From Prevotella sp. (GTDB lineage: Bacteria; Bacteroidota; Bacteroidia; Bacteroidales; Bacteroidaceae), in the NCBI GenBank assembly GCA_017509155.1, contig JAFWQE010000093.1, forward strand, positions 1-64,000: DNA of 64,000 nucleotides, written 5' to 3'. A program made the translations under genes and the position numbers. Under the pieces are notes generated by a model. That model saw only the letters and a program-made list of their open reading frames with translations. It did no database searches and was not told the DNA's origin. Positions 24,671 to 33,877 of the stretch are shown here, one piece after another; within the stretch, counting starts at the first letter, position 1, and each line of letters starts with the position of its first letter.

Positions 24671-27211
24671 ATGAAACATTATTCAAGAAAACTCTTTGTG
24701 CTGGCCTTCGCCTTGGCCGTCGTCGCCACGGCCTATGCCAAGCCCCGAACCCAGTCGCAGATGCAGCAGGCAGCGCGCCAGGCCCTCAGCTATGGCGGTC
24801 TGCGGCTCAACATGCCTTCCACGGCACCGCTGAAAACCCTCGCCCAGACGACCTCCTACGCGGTCTACGGCTTCGAGGAAGGCGGCTTCGCCGTGGTGTC
24901 TTCTGACGACCTCGTGCCCGAATTGCTCGGCGTGTCGTCCAAGTCCTACTCTCCCGAGAACATGAATTTCCAGTGGTGGCTCAACGCCGTCAACGAGGCA
25001 GTGAGCTATGCTGTGGCACACAACCGCCGACTTGCCACCACCAAGCCCAGCGAACTGGGCTACGAGCCTGTGGTGGGTCCGCTGCTCACTACCGAGTGGG
25101 ACCAGGAGACTCCCTACAACAACTACTGCCCCGGCGGTTCATACAGCCGATGCCTCACCGGTTGTGTGGCCACTGCAATGGCGCAGGTGCTCAACTATCA
25201 TCAGACACCCGTCCACGGCTTTGGCACCCGGACCATCTACTATCCCTTCCAGAATGCGAACGGCGAAGCAGTAACGGCCAACTTCGAGGACCATTTCTAC
25301 GACTGGGACAACATGCTCGACAAGTACGTTGCGGGCAACTATACCAGCGCCCAGGCCCATGCCGTCGCCGAGCTGATGCGCGACTGTGGCGTGGCTGCCA
25401 ATATGCAGTACGGCACGAGTCTTGAAGGCGGAAGCGGCGCATACTCAGGCGATGCAGCCGAAGGACTGCGCAAGTATTTCGGCATCGAGACCGCCGAGTG
25501 CAAGTATCGCGACTCCTATTCCGAGGTCGACTGGATGGCAATGGTCTATTCAGAACTCAGCACCAACGGTCCGCTCTACTATGGTGGCAGCGACCCGACC
25601 CCGTTTTTCGGCGGCGGCCACGCCTTTGTGCTCCACGGCTATCGCGAGGACGGCATGGTCTATGTGAACTGGGGATGGAGTGGCGACGACGATGGCTACT
25701 ACGACATCTCGCTGCTCAATCCACCGGGAATGAAGTTCAGTGTCGGACAAGACATGATTGTCGGTGTGTGCGGCACCCCTAGAGACCTCATGGAGAAGGA
25801 AATCGCGCTGGCCGAAGCCGGCACCCTTGCCGAGCAGATTCCTGAAGAAGAGCTTGGCAGCATTGGCACACTGAAGGTGACGGGACAGGTGAACAGCGAC
25901 GACCTGCGCCTTATCCGCAGGCTGGCTGGATGCGACGAAAACGGCGCCAAGACGAAGTGCTACCTGAGCGAGCTTGACCTGAGCGAGGCCGAGTTCGTTG
26001 AAGGCGGCAGCGCCTATTTCATAGAAGACGAAGGCAGGACCAAGCTCACCATCAAGGGAAACGGACTGCCCGAGCGCGCCTTCTACGGTTGTCGGCAGCT
26101 CATTTCCGTCAAGCTGCCTGCCTCCATCTCCACTTACGGCGCGGGCGCCTTTGCCCTTTGCCACAACCTGAAGGCCGTTGAGCTGACACCGTCTGCCGAT
26201 GCCGACTTCGTGCTGGAGGACACCATCGTGTGGAACAAGCAGAAAAACGAGGTCATCGCCCTGTTGCCTTACAGTAAGGGCACGCTCAGACTGCCCGAGG
26301 GAACCACCGCCCTTCGCAACTACGCCCTGGCAGGATGCTCGCGTCTGACAGAGGTGACGCTGCCCAAAGGTATGGAAACCATTGGCCGCGAGGCTTTCAA
26401 TGGCTGCTCCGGTCTGTCCGAACTGCGCATCATGGGCCGCGAAGTGCCCCAGCTGACAGGCTCCGATGTGTTCAAGACCATTGGCTATGGCAGCTGCAAA
26501 CTCTACGTGAAGCGCGACATGAAGCAGGTCTTTGCACGTTCTGCACAGTGGAGCGCTTTCAGCGACAACGGCAGAATCATTGAGTTCGGCACCGCCGTCA
26601 AGGCCATCAACAAGGTGCGCGAGTATGGCAATTCCAACCCGGTGTTCACCTATCAGATGCTGGGCGACAAGATTGCAGGAATGCCTTACCTGAGCTGCAG
26701 CGCCGAGCCTTCCTCCGATGCAGGACGCTACACCATCACCATTGAGAAGGGAACGCTCGATGCAGACGATACGGTCGACTTCATCGACGGCTATCTCGTG
26801 GTGAAGAAGGCTGAGCTCACCGTGAGCATCGCCAATGCCTCGCGTGGGGTGGGAGAGAGCGATCCTGAGTTCACGATGACCTTCCAGGGCTTCAAGCTCG
26901 ACGACGACGAGAGCGTCATTGAGGAAATGCCCACCGTGCAGACCACAGCTACGGCAGGCAGTCCTGTGGGCACTTACGAGTATATACTCACTGGCGGCAA
27001 GGCCACCAACTACGATTTCGTCTATGACGGAAAGGGTGTCTTCACCATCACCGGAACGACTCCCACGGCCATCAGCGGCATTTTCGCCGATGGCGAAGCC
27101 GTGGATGTGTACACCCTGAACGGCATTTTGCTCCGCCGCGTGTCTCGTCTCAGCGAGCTGCCCAATGGCATCTACGTGGTGAAAGGTCGCAAGGTGGTGG
27201 TCAGCCACTAA
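24671..27211 (+). CDS. Second C10-family cysteine protease, tandem paralogue
   Basis: 846 residues with the same plan as its upstream neighbour: signal peptide MKHYSRKLFVLAFALAVVATAYA-type; propeptide with SYAVYGFEEGGFAVVSSDDL; catalytic C165 in LTGCVATAMAQVLNYHQTP; H317 in GGGHAFVLHGYREDGMVYVN with WGWSG following; LRR modules (about 460-610); MBG-like modules; and a tail AVDVYTLNGILLRR... GIYVVKGRKVVVSH. The 14-base gap and lack of an intervening promoter indicate one transcript from 22120. Divergence between the two catalytic domains (for example in the loop before H317, where this copy has DPTPFFGGGH) suggests different specificity. A terminator follows. Confidence 0.9.
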   Translation: MKHYSRKLFVLAFALAVVATAYAKPRTQSQMQQAARQALSYGGLRLNMPSTAPLKTLAQTTSYAVYGFEEGGFAVVSSDDLVPELLGVSSKSYSPENMNFQWWLNAVNEAVSYAVAHNRRLATTKPSELGYEPVVGPLLTTEWDQETPYNNYCPGGSYSRCLTGCVATAMAQVLNYHQTPVHGFGTRTIYYPFQNANGEAVTANFEDHFYDWDNMLDKYVAGNYTSAQAHAVAELMRDCGVAANMQYGTSLEGGSGAYSGDAAEGLRKYFGIETAECKYRDSYSEVDWMAMVYSELSTNGPLYYGGSDPTPFFGGGHAFVLHGYREDGMVYVNWGWSGDDDGYYDISLLNPPGMKFSVGQDMIVGVCGTPRDLMEKEIALAEAGTLAEQIPEEELGSIGTLKVTGQVNSDDLRLIRRLAGCDENGAKTKCYLSELDLSEAEFVEGGSAYFIEDEGRTKLTIKGNGLPERAFYGCRQLISVKLPASISTYGAGAFALCHNLKAVELTPSADADFVLEDTIVWNKQKNEVIALLPYSKGTLRLPEGTTALRNYALAGCSRLTEVTLPKGMETIGREAFNGCSGLSELRIMGREVPQLTGSDVFKTIGYGSCKLYVKRDMKQVFARSAQWSAFSDNGRIIEFGTAVKAINKVREYGNSNPVFTYQMLGDKIAGMPYLSCSAEPSSDAGRYTITIEKGTLDADDTVDFIDGYLVVKKAELTVSIANASRGVGESDPEFTMTFQGFKLDDDESVIEEMPTVQTTATAGSPVGTYEYILTGGKATNYDFVYDGKGVFTITGTTPTAISGIFADGEAVDVYTLNGILLRRVSRLSELPNGIYVVKGRKVVVSH

Positions 27212-27228
27212 GCCCGTCACCCCATCGC

Positions 27229-27275
27229 AAATGGCGCCCCGCAGGACCTTTCTTCCTGAGGGGCGCCATTCCTTT
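27229..27275 (+). terminator. Terminator after the C10 protease pair
   Basis: AATGGCGCCCC (27230-27240) pairs with GGGGCGCCATT (27260-27270), followed by CCTTTT. Confidence 0.85.
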
Positions 27276-27464
27276 TGCCGTTTTCTCTGCCGCTTTTTGT
27301 CGTGCTGCTCAAGGCTTTGTGTCCTTTGTGCCGACAGACATTGCCGTTTCTTTTTTCAGCGTCTGTCACCCTCTCAAAATTTATCTGCCGTTTAAACTGC
27401 GTTTATTTGGCGTTTAAACATCGGAAAAACGGCAGGAAAACGAAGAAAGATTGGCGGTTTTTTT

Positions 27465-27556
27465 CAACAAGGCCAATGGAATTGTTGAACGATATCAATG
27501 GAATTGTTCGACGAAATCAATGGAATCGTTCAACGAAATCAATGGAATTGATGGGG
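27465..27556. repeat. 22-base triple-repeat element, copy C
   Basis: Units start at 27474, 27496 and 27518 with a partial fourth at 27540 (CAATGGAATTGTTGAACGA type). The left flank GGCGGTTTTTTTCAACAAGG resembles the GGCAG...AACAAATC flank of other copies; the right flank is diverged. Confidence 0.88.
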
Positions 27557-27714
27557 AAAAGCGGTGAAATGAAGGCGCGAGATCGGCGTTTTTCGGCGCT
27601 TATTCTGGCGTTTTCGAGGGGAGGAAGAATGGGGGAAGCGGCGGTGCCGCTTCGTACGCTAAGCCTGAAGAGGGCACATGGCTTGCAGAGAACTCCTGCG
27701 CTCCTGAACTGCTG

Positions 27715-27915
27715 AAACCTGAATGAAGAACTCAACTTTCGCAAGTTGATGGAGTTCAGGAGTTCAGGAGTTACAGGAGTTCAGACAATACTTCCAACCC
27801 CTGTAAACTGACGCTAAGAGAGCCTTCAGCACTATCGTCTGTAACTCCTGTAACTCCTGAACTCCTGAACTCCAAGAAGTTGAGCGAATGCGAAACCTGA
27901 ATGAAGAATAATTCG
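27715..27915. repeat. GGAGTT-family long inverted repeat
   Basis: The forward arm (27751-27789) is tandem 9-base GGAGTTCA-type units ending CAGACAATA. The reverse arm (27831-27874) begins CTATCGTCTGTAACTCCTGT and continues to CTCC. Outside both arms the phrase AAACCTGAATGAAGAA occurs directly repeated (about 27715 and 27892). The whole gap from 27275 to 28043 contains only this element, the 22-base array and unassigned sequence. Confidence 0.85.
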
Positions 27916-28042
27916 TGACAGAAATGAAGAGCAATTAGGACAATTCGTTTCTTTAGCACCATCAAAACAGCTGCCCGAAGTTTTTTTTCCAGGCAGAGTC
28001 AAAAAAAAGAGGACGGGGAGAAGATGATTGAAAAATAATTCG

Positions 28043-28050
28043 TATATTTG
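28043..28050 (+). promoter_or_regulatory. -7 box for the AAA-DUF4435 pair
   Basis: TATATTTG fits TAnnTTTG, 84 bases upstream of the ATPase ATG. No clear -33 element. Confidence 0.6.
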
Positions 28051-28134
28051 CAATCGAAGAGGCGCCGACCTATGTTTTCGGGCTCCCAGGAGGCAGGAAA
28101 CGCAGGGCGCGCCCATCATCAAGACACACGGCTT

Positions 28135-28944
28135 ATGAAATACGCGGAATACATAGAACAGATAGAGATCGAGTCGCTGTGGAGCGGTCGGCGCCACGTG
28201 GTGTGGAATCTGGACCGGCACGTCAACGTGCTGAGCGGCATCAACGGCGTGGGCAAGAGCACCATTCTGAACAAGGTGGTGAAGAGCGTGAGCCATAACG
28301 GCGACATTGTGAACCACATGCTGAAGGGCGTCAAGCTGAAGACGGTGCCCGCCGACGCCACCCATGTGCGCTTCGATGTAATACGTTCGTTCGACCATGC
28401 CCTCATCAATGCCGACGTCATCGGCAAGATGGACCTGAGTCTGGCCACCGAACTGGACTGGCAACTGTACAAGCTTCAGCGCAAGTATCTGGACTACCAG
28501 GTGAACATGGGCAACAAGATTATTGCGGCCCTTCAGCAGGGCAACGCCCAGCAGGCGCAGGACATCAGCCGGCCAAAGACGCGTTTTCAGGACATGGTGG
28601 ACGACCTGTTCAGCGAGACAGGCAAGAAGATTGTGCGCACCGAAAACGAGATTCGCTTCTCGCAGATTGGCGAGACGCTGGTGCCCTATCAGCTGTCGAG
28701 TGGCGAGAAACAGGTGCTGGCCATCCTGCTCACCGTTCTGGTGGAGGACGAACAGCCCTATGTGCTCTTCATGGACGAACCGGAAGTGAGCCTCCATGTG
28801 GACTGGCAGCAGCGGCTCATCGACCTCATCCTGGAGCTGAACCCCAATGTCCAGATCATCCTCACCACCCATTCGCCCGCCGTTATCATGAACGGATGGA
28901 TGGACCATGTGACAGAGGTGAGCGACATCACCACCGAGAAGTGA
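28135..28944 (+). CDS. AAA/ABC-type ATPase partnered with a DUF4435 protein
   Basis: 269 residues from ATG 28135 (the open frame extends 29 residues further up, but that part is unlike the family and overlaps leader). Walker A is GINGVGKST (residues 35-43), an ABC-like signature is YQLSSGEKQVLAILL, Walker B is YVLFMDEPEVSLH, and an H-loop is IILTTHSPAVI. This is the compact OLD/AAA_15-type ATPase without a nuclease domain. The DUF4435 gene starts 35 bases later. The pairing resembles the anti-phage system PARIS (AriA ATPase plus AriB DUF4435), but this ATPase is shorter than AriA, and I recall similar pairs as common in Bacteroidales genomes, so a housekeeping role is possible. Confidence 0.8.
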   Translation: MKYAEYIEQIEIESLWSGRRHVVWNLDRHVNVLSGINGVGKSTILNKVVKSVSHNGDIVNHMLKGVKLKTVPADATHVRFDVIRSFDHALINADVIGKMDLSLATELDWQLYKLQRKYLDYQVNMGNKIIAALQQGNAQQAQDISRPKTRFQDMVDDLFSETGKKIVRTENEIRFSQIGETLVPYQLSSGEKQVLAILLTVLVEDEQPYVLFMDEPEVSLHVDWQQRLIDLILELNPNVQIILTTHSPAVIMNGWMDHVTEVSDITTEK

Positions 28945-28979
28945 CAACGTTGCAGCAAACCGTGAACAGGCAATAGGCG

Positions 28980-29978
28980 ATGGGCAGCAGACTGAGAGAG
29001 AACATCACTTCGGGCTATGTGGAGGCGGCCAACCGGCTGAACTCAAAGACGGCGCGTCGTCGCATCGCAGCCTATGTGGAGAGCTACGACGATGTGTTCT
29101 TCTGGCGCACCGTTCTCAGTCCGTTTGAAGACGAGACGCGCTACTTCGAGGTGATGCTGCCGTCGCACCGTAAGCTCGAAAGGGGCAAGAAATCGGTGCT
29201 GATGAACCTGCTGGCCACGAAGACGGGGCGCGACCTCATCTGCTGTGTCGATGCCGACTACGACTATCTTTTGCAAGGCATCACCGAAACGAGCCGGAAG
29301 ATGCTCGACAGTCGCTACGTCTTCCACACCTATGCCTATTCGATTGAAAACCTGCAATGCTATGCGCCTTCGCTGCATAATGTAGCCGTGGCCACCACGC
29401 TCAACGACCATCAGCTTTTCGACTTCAACAACTTTCTCACCGCGTTTTCCGAGGCCATCTTTCCGCTGTTCGTGTGGAGCATCTGGCATTATCGCAAGGG
29501 CATCTACGGGGAATTCACCATCACCGACTTCTGCAAGGTGATTGAATTGGGCGGATTCCGTCTGGAAGACCCCTATGCCTGCATCAGGAAGGTGAGGCAT
29601 AAGTGCTACGTGAGGGTGGGCGACCTGCAGCGGAAACACCCCGATGCCAAGGAGAGCTATCTGGCATTGAAGCGCGAACTGCAGGAGGAACTGGGGGTGA
29701 CACCGCAGACCACCTATCTCTACATACAGGGGCATCATCTGTTTGACAAGGTGGTGGCGCTCATCATGAGCAAGGTGTGCCGACAGCTGGTGATTGAGCG
29801 CGAGATGGAAATAAAAAGGCAGTCGGTGCATTCCACGCAGATGCGCAACGAGCTGTCGTGCTACAGCCACAGCACGCAGGACATTGAGCAGATGCTGAAA
29901 AAGAACATGGGATACATGATGGCGCCGGAATTCCGCCGCATACAGCAGGACATTGAGAAGTTCCTGAGTGAACAATGA
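28980..29978 (+). CDS. DUF4435 (TOPRIM-like) protein
   Basis: 332 residues. The N-terminal part matches DUF4435: RRRIAAYVESYDDVFFWRTV places an acidic residue (E34) where TOPRIM-like nucleases have their conserved glutamate. The segment DLICCVDADYDYLLQG gives a D91-x-D93 pair resembling the TOPRIM DxD. The remainder is mostly alpha-helical with no further motif known to me. No signal peptide. In PARIS, the DUF4435 subunit AriB is the toxic effector released by its ATPase; here the same gene order and tight spacing with the ATPase suggest a related two-part machine. Defence is inferred, not shown. An alternative is a chromosome-maintenance nuclease. Confidence 0.75.
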   Translation: MGSRLRENITSGYVEAANRLNSKTARRRIAAYVESYDDVFFWRTVLSPFEDETRYFEVMLPSHRKLERGKKSVLMNLLATKTGRDLICCVDADYDYLLQGITETSRKMLDSRYVFHTYAYSIENLQCYAPSLHNVAVATTLNDHQLFDFNNFLTAFSEAIFPLFVWSIWHYRKGIYGEFTITDFCKVIELGGFRLEDPYACIRKVRHKCYVRVGDLQRKHPDAKESYLALKRELQEELGVTPQTTYLYIQGHHLFDKVVALIMSKVCRQLVIEREMEIKRQSVHSTQMRNELSCYSHSTQDIEQMLKKNMGYMMAPEFRRIQQDIEKFLSEQ

Positions 29979-30157
29979 CGACCTCGCGGCAGCAGAAAAG
30001 GCAGGCGGGCGCGATGGTCGCTACAGCGGACTGCACGGACATGGGCTCGCCCTTTTCGCGTGTGCCGTTGCAGAGAGCGATGGACGTCGTCAAGGGAGGA
30101 GGCGTTTCGTCGCGTTAAGACAAGTTTTACAGTAGCGTTGGTTTTATAGCTGAAGAT

Positions 30158-31333
30158 ATGGAGACAATCAGGATTTGGGTGGAGGAAATGATTGGAATGA
30201 CGGGCCTCACGGGCGATGCCGTGCCGTTTGTGCGGCATGTGGTGCTGGCGTTGGTGGCCATTCTGCTGGCCACGCTTGCCGGTCTGGTGTGCCGCAAGCT
30301 GCTGGTGCCCGTGGTCCTGAAGCTGACGGCGCGCACCGAAGCCCGTTGGGACGACGTGCTGTTCAACGAGCGCGTGCTCGTCTCGGCGTGTCACATCGTG
30401 CCCGCCATTGTCGTCTGGCAGCTGTTGCCTTTGGTGTTCTACCAGTTCCCCACGGTGCGCGAGCTCGTGACGCGCGCCACCGCCATCTACATCACTGTGA
30501 TGGCTGTGCGCACCTCGTTTGTCTTCATCAACTCGTTCAGAGACCTCGATGAGGGGCGCCGTTCGTCGCGAAAGCAGTATTTCTATTCCTTTATGGGCGT
30601 GCTGAAGATACTCATGGCGCTCATTGCCACCATTATCGTGGTGAGCATTCTCATCGACCGCGACCCCATCAAGCTGTTTGCAGGGCTCGGCGCCACGTCG
30701 GCTGTGCTCATGCTGGTCTTCCAGGACACCATCAAGGGACTGGTGGCCGGCATTCGCCTCACCAGCAACGACATGCTCCACGTGGGCGACTGGATCACCG
30801 TGCAGAAGGCAGGTGCCAACGGCATCGTTGAGGAAATGACGCTCACCACGGTGAAGATTCGCAACTTCGACAATACCATCATCACCGTCACGCCTCAGAC
30901 TCTTGTCGACGATTCCTTCCAGAACTGGATTGGCATGCAGCAAAGCGAGGGGCGGCGTGTCAACCGTCGCGTCTACTACGATTTCCGCGGCATACGCCTC
31001 ATCGATGCCAATCTGCGCAGCCAGCTCGTGGAGAAAGGCTATTTCAAGGAGACAGACATCAAGGAGGGCGACGTCAACATGACGCTCTACCGACGCTATC
31101 TGGAGCACTATCTGAAAGCCCATCCGCTGGTCAATGCCGACATGACGCTCATGGTGAGACAGCTCGAAGCCACACAGTCGGGACTGCCCGTGGAGTTCTA
31201 TTTCTTCCTGAAGGAGAAGACATGGGTGGAATATGAGCGGCAGCTGGCGGAGATTCTCGACTACATCTACGCCATCACGCCCGACTTCGGCCTGCTGGTC
31301 TACGAGCAATATCCAGAACAGCGCGGCAACTGA
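30158..31333 (+). CDS. MscS-family mechanosensitive channel
   Basis: 391 residues. Several N-terminal transmembrane helices (about residues 20-200) precede the conserved pore and beta-domain region: LFAGLGATSAVLMLVFQDTI then KGLVAGIRLTSNDMLHVGDW, as in MscS/YbdG-type channels. The following VEEMTLTTVKIRNFDNTIIT and the PQTLVDDSFQNW stretch fit the cytoplasmic beta domain. It probably releases solutes on hypo-osmotic shock. The extended N-terminal membrane part is closer to YbdG (MscM-like) than to the 286-residue MscS. mutY starts 10 bases downstream, so the two are likely cotranscribed. A weak leader of about 180 bases separates it from the DUF4435 gene. Confidence 0.88.
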   Translation: METIRIWVEEMIGMTGLTGDAVPFVRHVVLALVAILLATLAGLVCRKLLVPVVLKLTARTEARWDDVLFNERVLVSACHIVPAIVVWQLLPLVFYQFPTVRELVTRATAIYITVMAVRTSFVFINSFRDLDEGRRSSRKQYFYSFMGVLKILMALIATIIVVSILIDRDPIKLFAGLGATSAVLMLVFQDTIKGLVAGIRLTSNDMLHVGDWITVQKAGANGIVEEMTLTTVKIRNFDNTIITVTPQTLVDDSFQNWIGMQQSEGRRVNRRVYYDFRGIRLIDANLRSQLVEKGYFKETDIKEGDVNMTLYRRYLEHYLKAHPLVNADMTLMVRQLEATQSGLPVEFYFFLKEKTWVEYERQLAEILDYIYAITPDFGLLVYEQYPEQRGN

Positions 31334-31343
31334 CTCACCGACC

Positions 31344-32390
31344 ATGAACGCCTTCACCCCCACACTCCTGAGCTGGTTTGAGCAAAACCGCCGCGAACTG
31401 CCGTGGCGCGACACCACCGATCCCTACGCCATCTGGCTGAGCGAAGTGATATTGCAGCAGACCAGAATACAGCAGGGACTCGACTACTGGCTGCGTTTCA
31501 TGAGGCGCTGGCCTACGGTTGAGGCACTGGCCGCCGCCACCGAGGACGAGGTGTTGCGCGAATGGCAGGGGCTGGGTTACTATAGCAGGGCGCGCAATCT
31601 GCACACCGCGGCGCGCCAGATTGTAGCGCTCGGCCGTTTTCCGCGCACTCTGGATGACATCAAGGCGCTGAAAGGCGTGGGCGACTACACCGCCGCCGCC
31701 ATCGGAAGCATCGCATTCGGGCTGCCTGTGGCGGTGGTCGACGGCAACGTTTATCGCGTGCTCGCCCGCTATTTCGGCGTTGATACGCCCATCAATTCCA
31801 CCGAGGGGAAAAAGCTCTTTGCCCAGTTGGCGCAAAGTTTGTTGCCCGATGACCAGCCCTCAGCCTTCAATCAGTCCATGATGGATTTCGGAGCCATCCA
31901 GTGTACGCCGCAGTCGCCGGCCTGCCAGTCTTGTCCGCTTGCCGACACCTGCGTGGCTTTTCGCGAGGGCAGGGTGGGGCAGTTGCCCGTGAAACTCAGA
32001 AAGACCAAGCTGCAGACCCGCCACCTTATTTATATATATGTGCGATTCGAGGGGCGCACGGCACTGCGTCGGCGTCCTGCTGGCGACATCTGGCAGGGCC
32101 TGTGGGAGCCTCTTTCGCTGCCCGACATGACCGACGGACAGCCCACCGACGTCACCCGTGCGCTGGCAGCCTACGGCGATGTGGCCGACAGTCTGACGCT
32201 CTTGGCCAGCCAGGTGCGCCATGTGCTCACCCACCGCATCCTTCTTGCCGACTTCTATCTGTGGCAACCGCACACCAAGCCCACACTGCCCGACGACTAC
32301 GTATGGATGGATTGCGACGACACAAACCAATATGGCGTGCCGCGACTCATCGAACTGCTGTTCTCCATGGTGCACAGCGAAGAACGCTAA
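31344..32390 (+). CDS. mutY: A/G-specific adenine DNA glycosylase
   Basis: 348 residues from ATG 31344; the frame is open further up inside the MscS gene but MNAFTPTLLSWFEQNRRELP is the family start. MutY removes adenine mispaired with 8-oxoguanine. The catalytic glutamate lies in SEVILQQTRIQQG. The helix-hairpin-helix LKGVGDYTAAAIGSIAFG is followed by the catalytic aspartate in VAVVDGNVYRVLARYF. The iron-sulfur ligands read C-x6-C-x2-C-x5-C in CTPQSPACQSCPLADTC. A C-terminal NUDIX-like domain (about 235-345) recognises 8-oxoG. Ten bases separate it from the upstream MscS gene. No promoter of its own is visible. Confidence 0.95.
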   Translation: MNAFTPTLLSWFEQNRRELPWRDTTDPYAIWLSEVILQQTRIQQGLDYWLRFMRRWPTVEALAAATEDEVLREWQGLGYYSRARNLHTAARQIVALGRFPRTLDDIKALKGVGDYTAAAIGSIAFGLPVAVVDGNVYRVLARYFGVDTPINSTEGKKLFAQLAQSLLPDDQPSAFNQSMMDFGAIQCTPQSPACQSCPLADTCVAFREGRVGQLPVKLRKTKLQTRHLIYIYVRFEGRTALRRRPAGDIWQGLWEPLSLPDMTDGQPTDVTRALAAYGDVADSLTLLASQVRHVLTHRILLADFYLWQPHTKPTLPDDYVWMDCDDTNQYGVPRLIELLFSMVHSEER

Positions 32391-32399
32391 CCGTTTTTT

Positions 32400-32565
32400 T
32401 TCGACAACGAATAATCTTTTTTTTCGGCAACGAATTTGACGAATTACACGAAATGCATTTGCACATGTCGACGATGGAAAATGCAGAGTGTCTTCGTTTC
32501 ATTCGTCAAATTCGTTGTCAAACAAAACAAAATTCGTTGTCAAAAAAACAAAATTCGTTGTGGAA
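32400..32565. repeat. ACGAATTTG-family inverted repeat
   Basis: CGAATTTGACGAATTACACG (from 32431) faces TTCGTTTCATTCGTCAAATT (about 32493-32512). AACGAAT/ATTCGTT units also lie on both sides, with poly-T and poly-A runs. It is located between the 3' ends of mutY and the minus-strand PagL-like gene, so it may terminate both. Confidence 0.8.
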
Positions 32566-32589
32566 ACGAGCGAAGGATGAAGCGGTGTG

Positions 32590-33858
32590 TTAGTTGTGAC
32601 GAGGGGTGGTTTTTCGTTGTATGCTGATGGGAACCGTCACCACCAGTTCCGTGAAGTCGGCTTTTGTCAGGTGCGCTTTCACGTTGGCACCCACCTTAAT
32701 TCCCCCTGTTCGCGGCAGCGTGTAGTGAAGGCCGATGCGTTCGTAGTAGGGTTTCTCTATTTCTTTTGCACTCCGCCCCATCTCCCTGTAGAGATATACG
32801 CCCAGCGCCATGGCCAGCGAGAGGCGGTGGTAGAACACTTCGTGCCTGGCAGCCAGGCCAACCGACCAGGGCGAGTGCTTCATGTTGTCGATGCCATGCT
32901 GGTGGTCCAGTTCGGCCACACGGTTGCTGTAGGAGCCGTAGAACACGTCGGCGCCCAAGCCCGAGGCCCATCGCCGCGCGTAGCGGTACATAAACGAGGC
33001 CTGCAGCGACAGTGCCGCATAGATGCGGAAGTGGTGCGTGCGGTAGTCGGGGGCGTCGGGGTCGGTCTCAAACTGCGTCAGCTGCCACTCCTCGAGCAGC
33101 GACTTTGCCCCGATGCCCGCGGCGACCTCGCCATACCAGAACGGCTTGAAACCTGCGCGCGGACGCTCCTTTTGTAGCGTGGCTTCGTAGTAAGGCATGT
33201 AGCGAAGTCCAAATGCCGGCCCGAAATGGTTCTCTCCTTTGTTCGGACGGTCGAGCGCTCCGTTGCTGTGATGGCCGTATTCCAGCCCTGCGGTCAGTCC
33301 CCAGTCGCGGCTCACCCTGTAGGTGGCGCGCATGCCGGCGCCGAAGAAGATGGTGAACCTCGACCCGATGAGCTCGTTGTCTATGCCGTCGTGGCGGTTG
33401 TAGATGTGGGCCCCGTAGCCCACACCCGTCTTCAGGTGGTAGTCAATTTCCCAGCGTGGCGTGCGCAGCAAAGGGCGGTTGAAGCTCAGGTAGAGCGTCA
33501 GGATGTCGCCCAGATGTGAGTCGTAGTCCACCATCTGCGCCTTTCCCCATGCCGGGTCGTCGTATTTCCGCATCGTCACTCCGTTGTTGAGGCTCAGCTC
33601 AGCCCCCAATGCCAGCGTGGGAAAGCCGTAGTCGGCGGCCTGGTCGTCGCCGTCCTGGGGGAGCATGGTGTGGCAGATTTCGGCCCCAATGGTCGTCATG
33701 TTCTTCTTGTGAAGCCACATGCGTTCATACTGGTCCATGGCAATCTGGCGGGACGGACTCACCGTCACGGCCACACCCGTGCGCCGCAGCGAGTCGCCCT
33801 CCGCAGCCAAGGTGTGGAGGCACAATGAGAGCAGCAGAACGGTGAGCCAGTGTTTCAT
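32590..33858 (-). CDS. PagL-like lipid A deacylase / acyloxyacyl hydrolase, outer membrane
   Basis: 422 residues with signal peptide MKHWLTVLLLSLCLHTLAA. A predicted beta-barrel carries the PagL-type active-site signature HHSNG (residues 196-200, within GLEYGHHSNGALDRPNKGEN), where His and Ser act on acyl chains of lipid A. The flanking pattern FGAGMRATYRVSRDWGLTAG and the following FGPAFGLRYMPYY fits the acyloxyacyl hydrolase group in Bacteroidota. PagL itself is about 170-190 residues, so this protein is much longer and its second half (about 215-422), also barrel-like, is unassigned. It is transcribed alone from 33878-33885, divergent from an EamA exporter. Confidence 0.75.
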   Translation of the reverse strand: MKHWLTVLLLSLCLHTLAAEGDSLRRTGVAVTVSPSRQIAMDQYERMWLHKKNMTTIGAEICHTMLPQDGDDQAADYGFPTLALGAELSLNNGVTMRKYDDPAWGKAQMVDYDSHLGDILTLYLSFNRPLLRTPRWEIDYHLKTGVGYGAHIYNRHDGIDNELIGSRFTIFFGAGMRATYRVSRDWGLTAGLEYGHHSNGALDRPNKGENHFGPAFGLRYMPYYEATLQKERPRAGFKPFWYGEVAAGIGAKSLLEEWQLTQFETDPDAPDYRTHHFRIYAALSLQASFMYRYARRWASGLGADVFYGSYSNRVAELDHQHGIDNMKHSPWSVGLAARHEVFYHRLSLAMALGVYLYREMGRSAKEIEKPYYERIGLHYTLPRTGGIKVGANVKAHLTKADFTELVVTVPISIQRKTTPRHN

Positions 33859-33877
33859 CGCAAATTGATTTGTGCTA

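Noticed and set aside
27517..27744. Short frames over the 27.3-27.9 kb gap
   Set aside because: They read only repeat sequence and have no start signals or similarity to known proteins.
28048..28134. Upstream extension of the AAA ATPase
   Set aside because: It starts on the promoter box and adds 29 residues without resemblance to the family; MKYAEYIEQIEIESLW fits the normal start.
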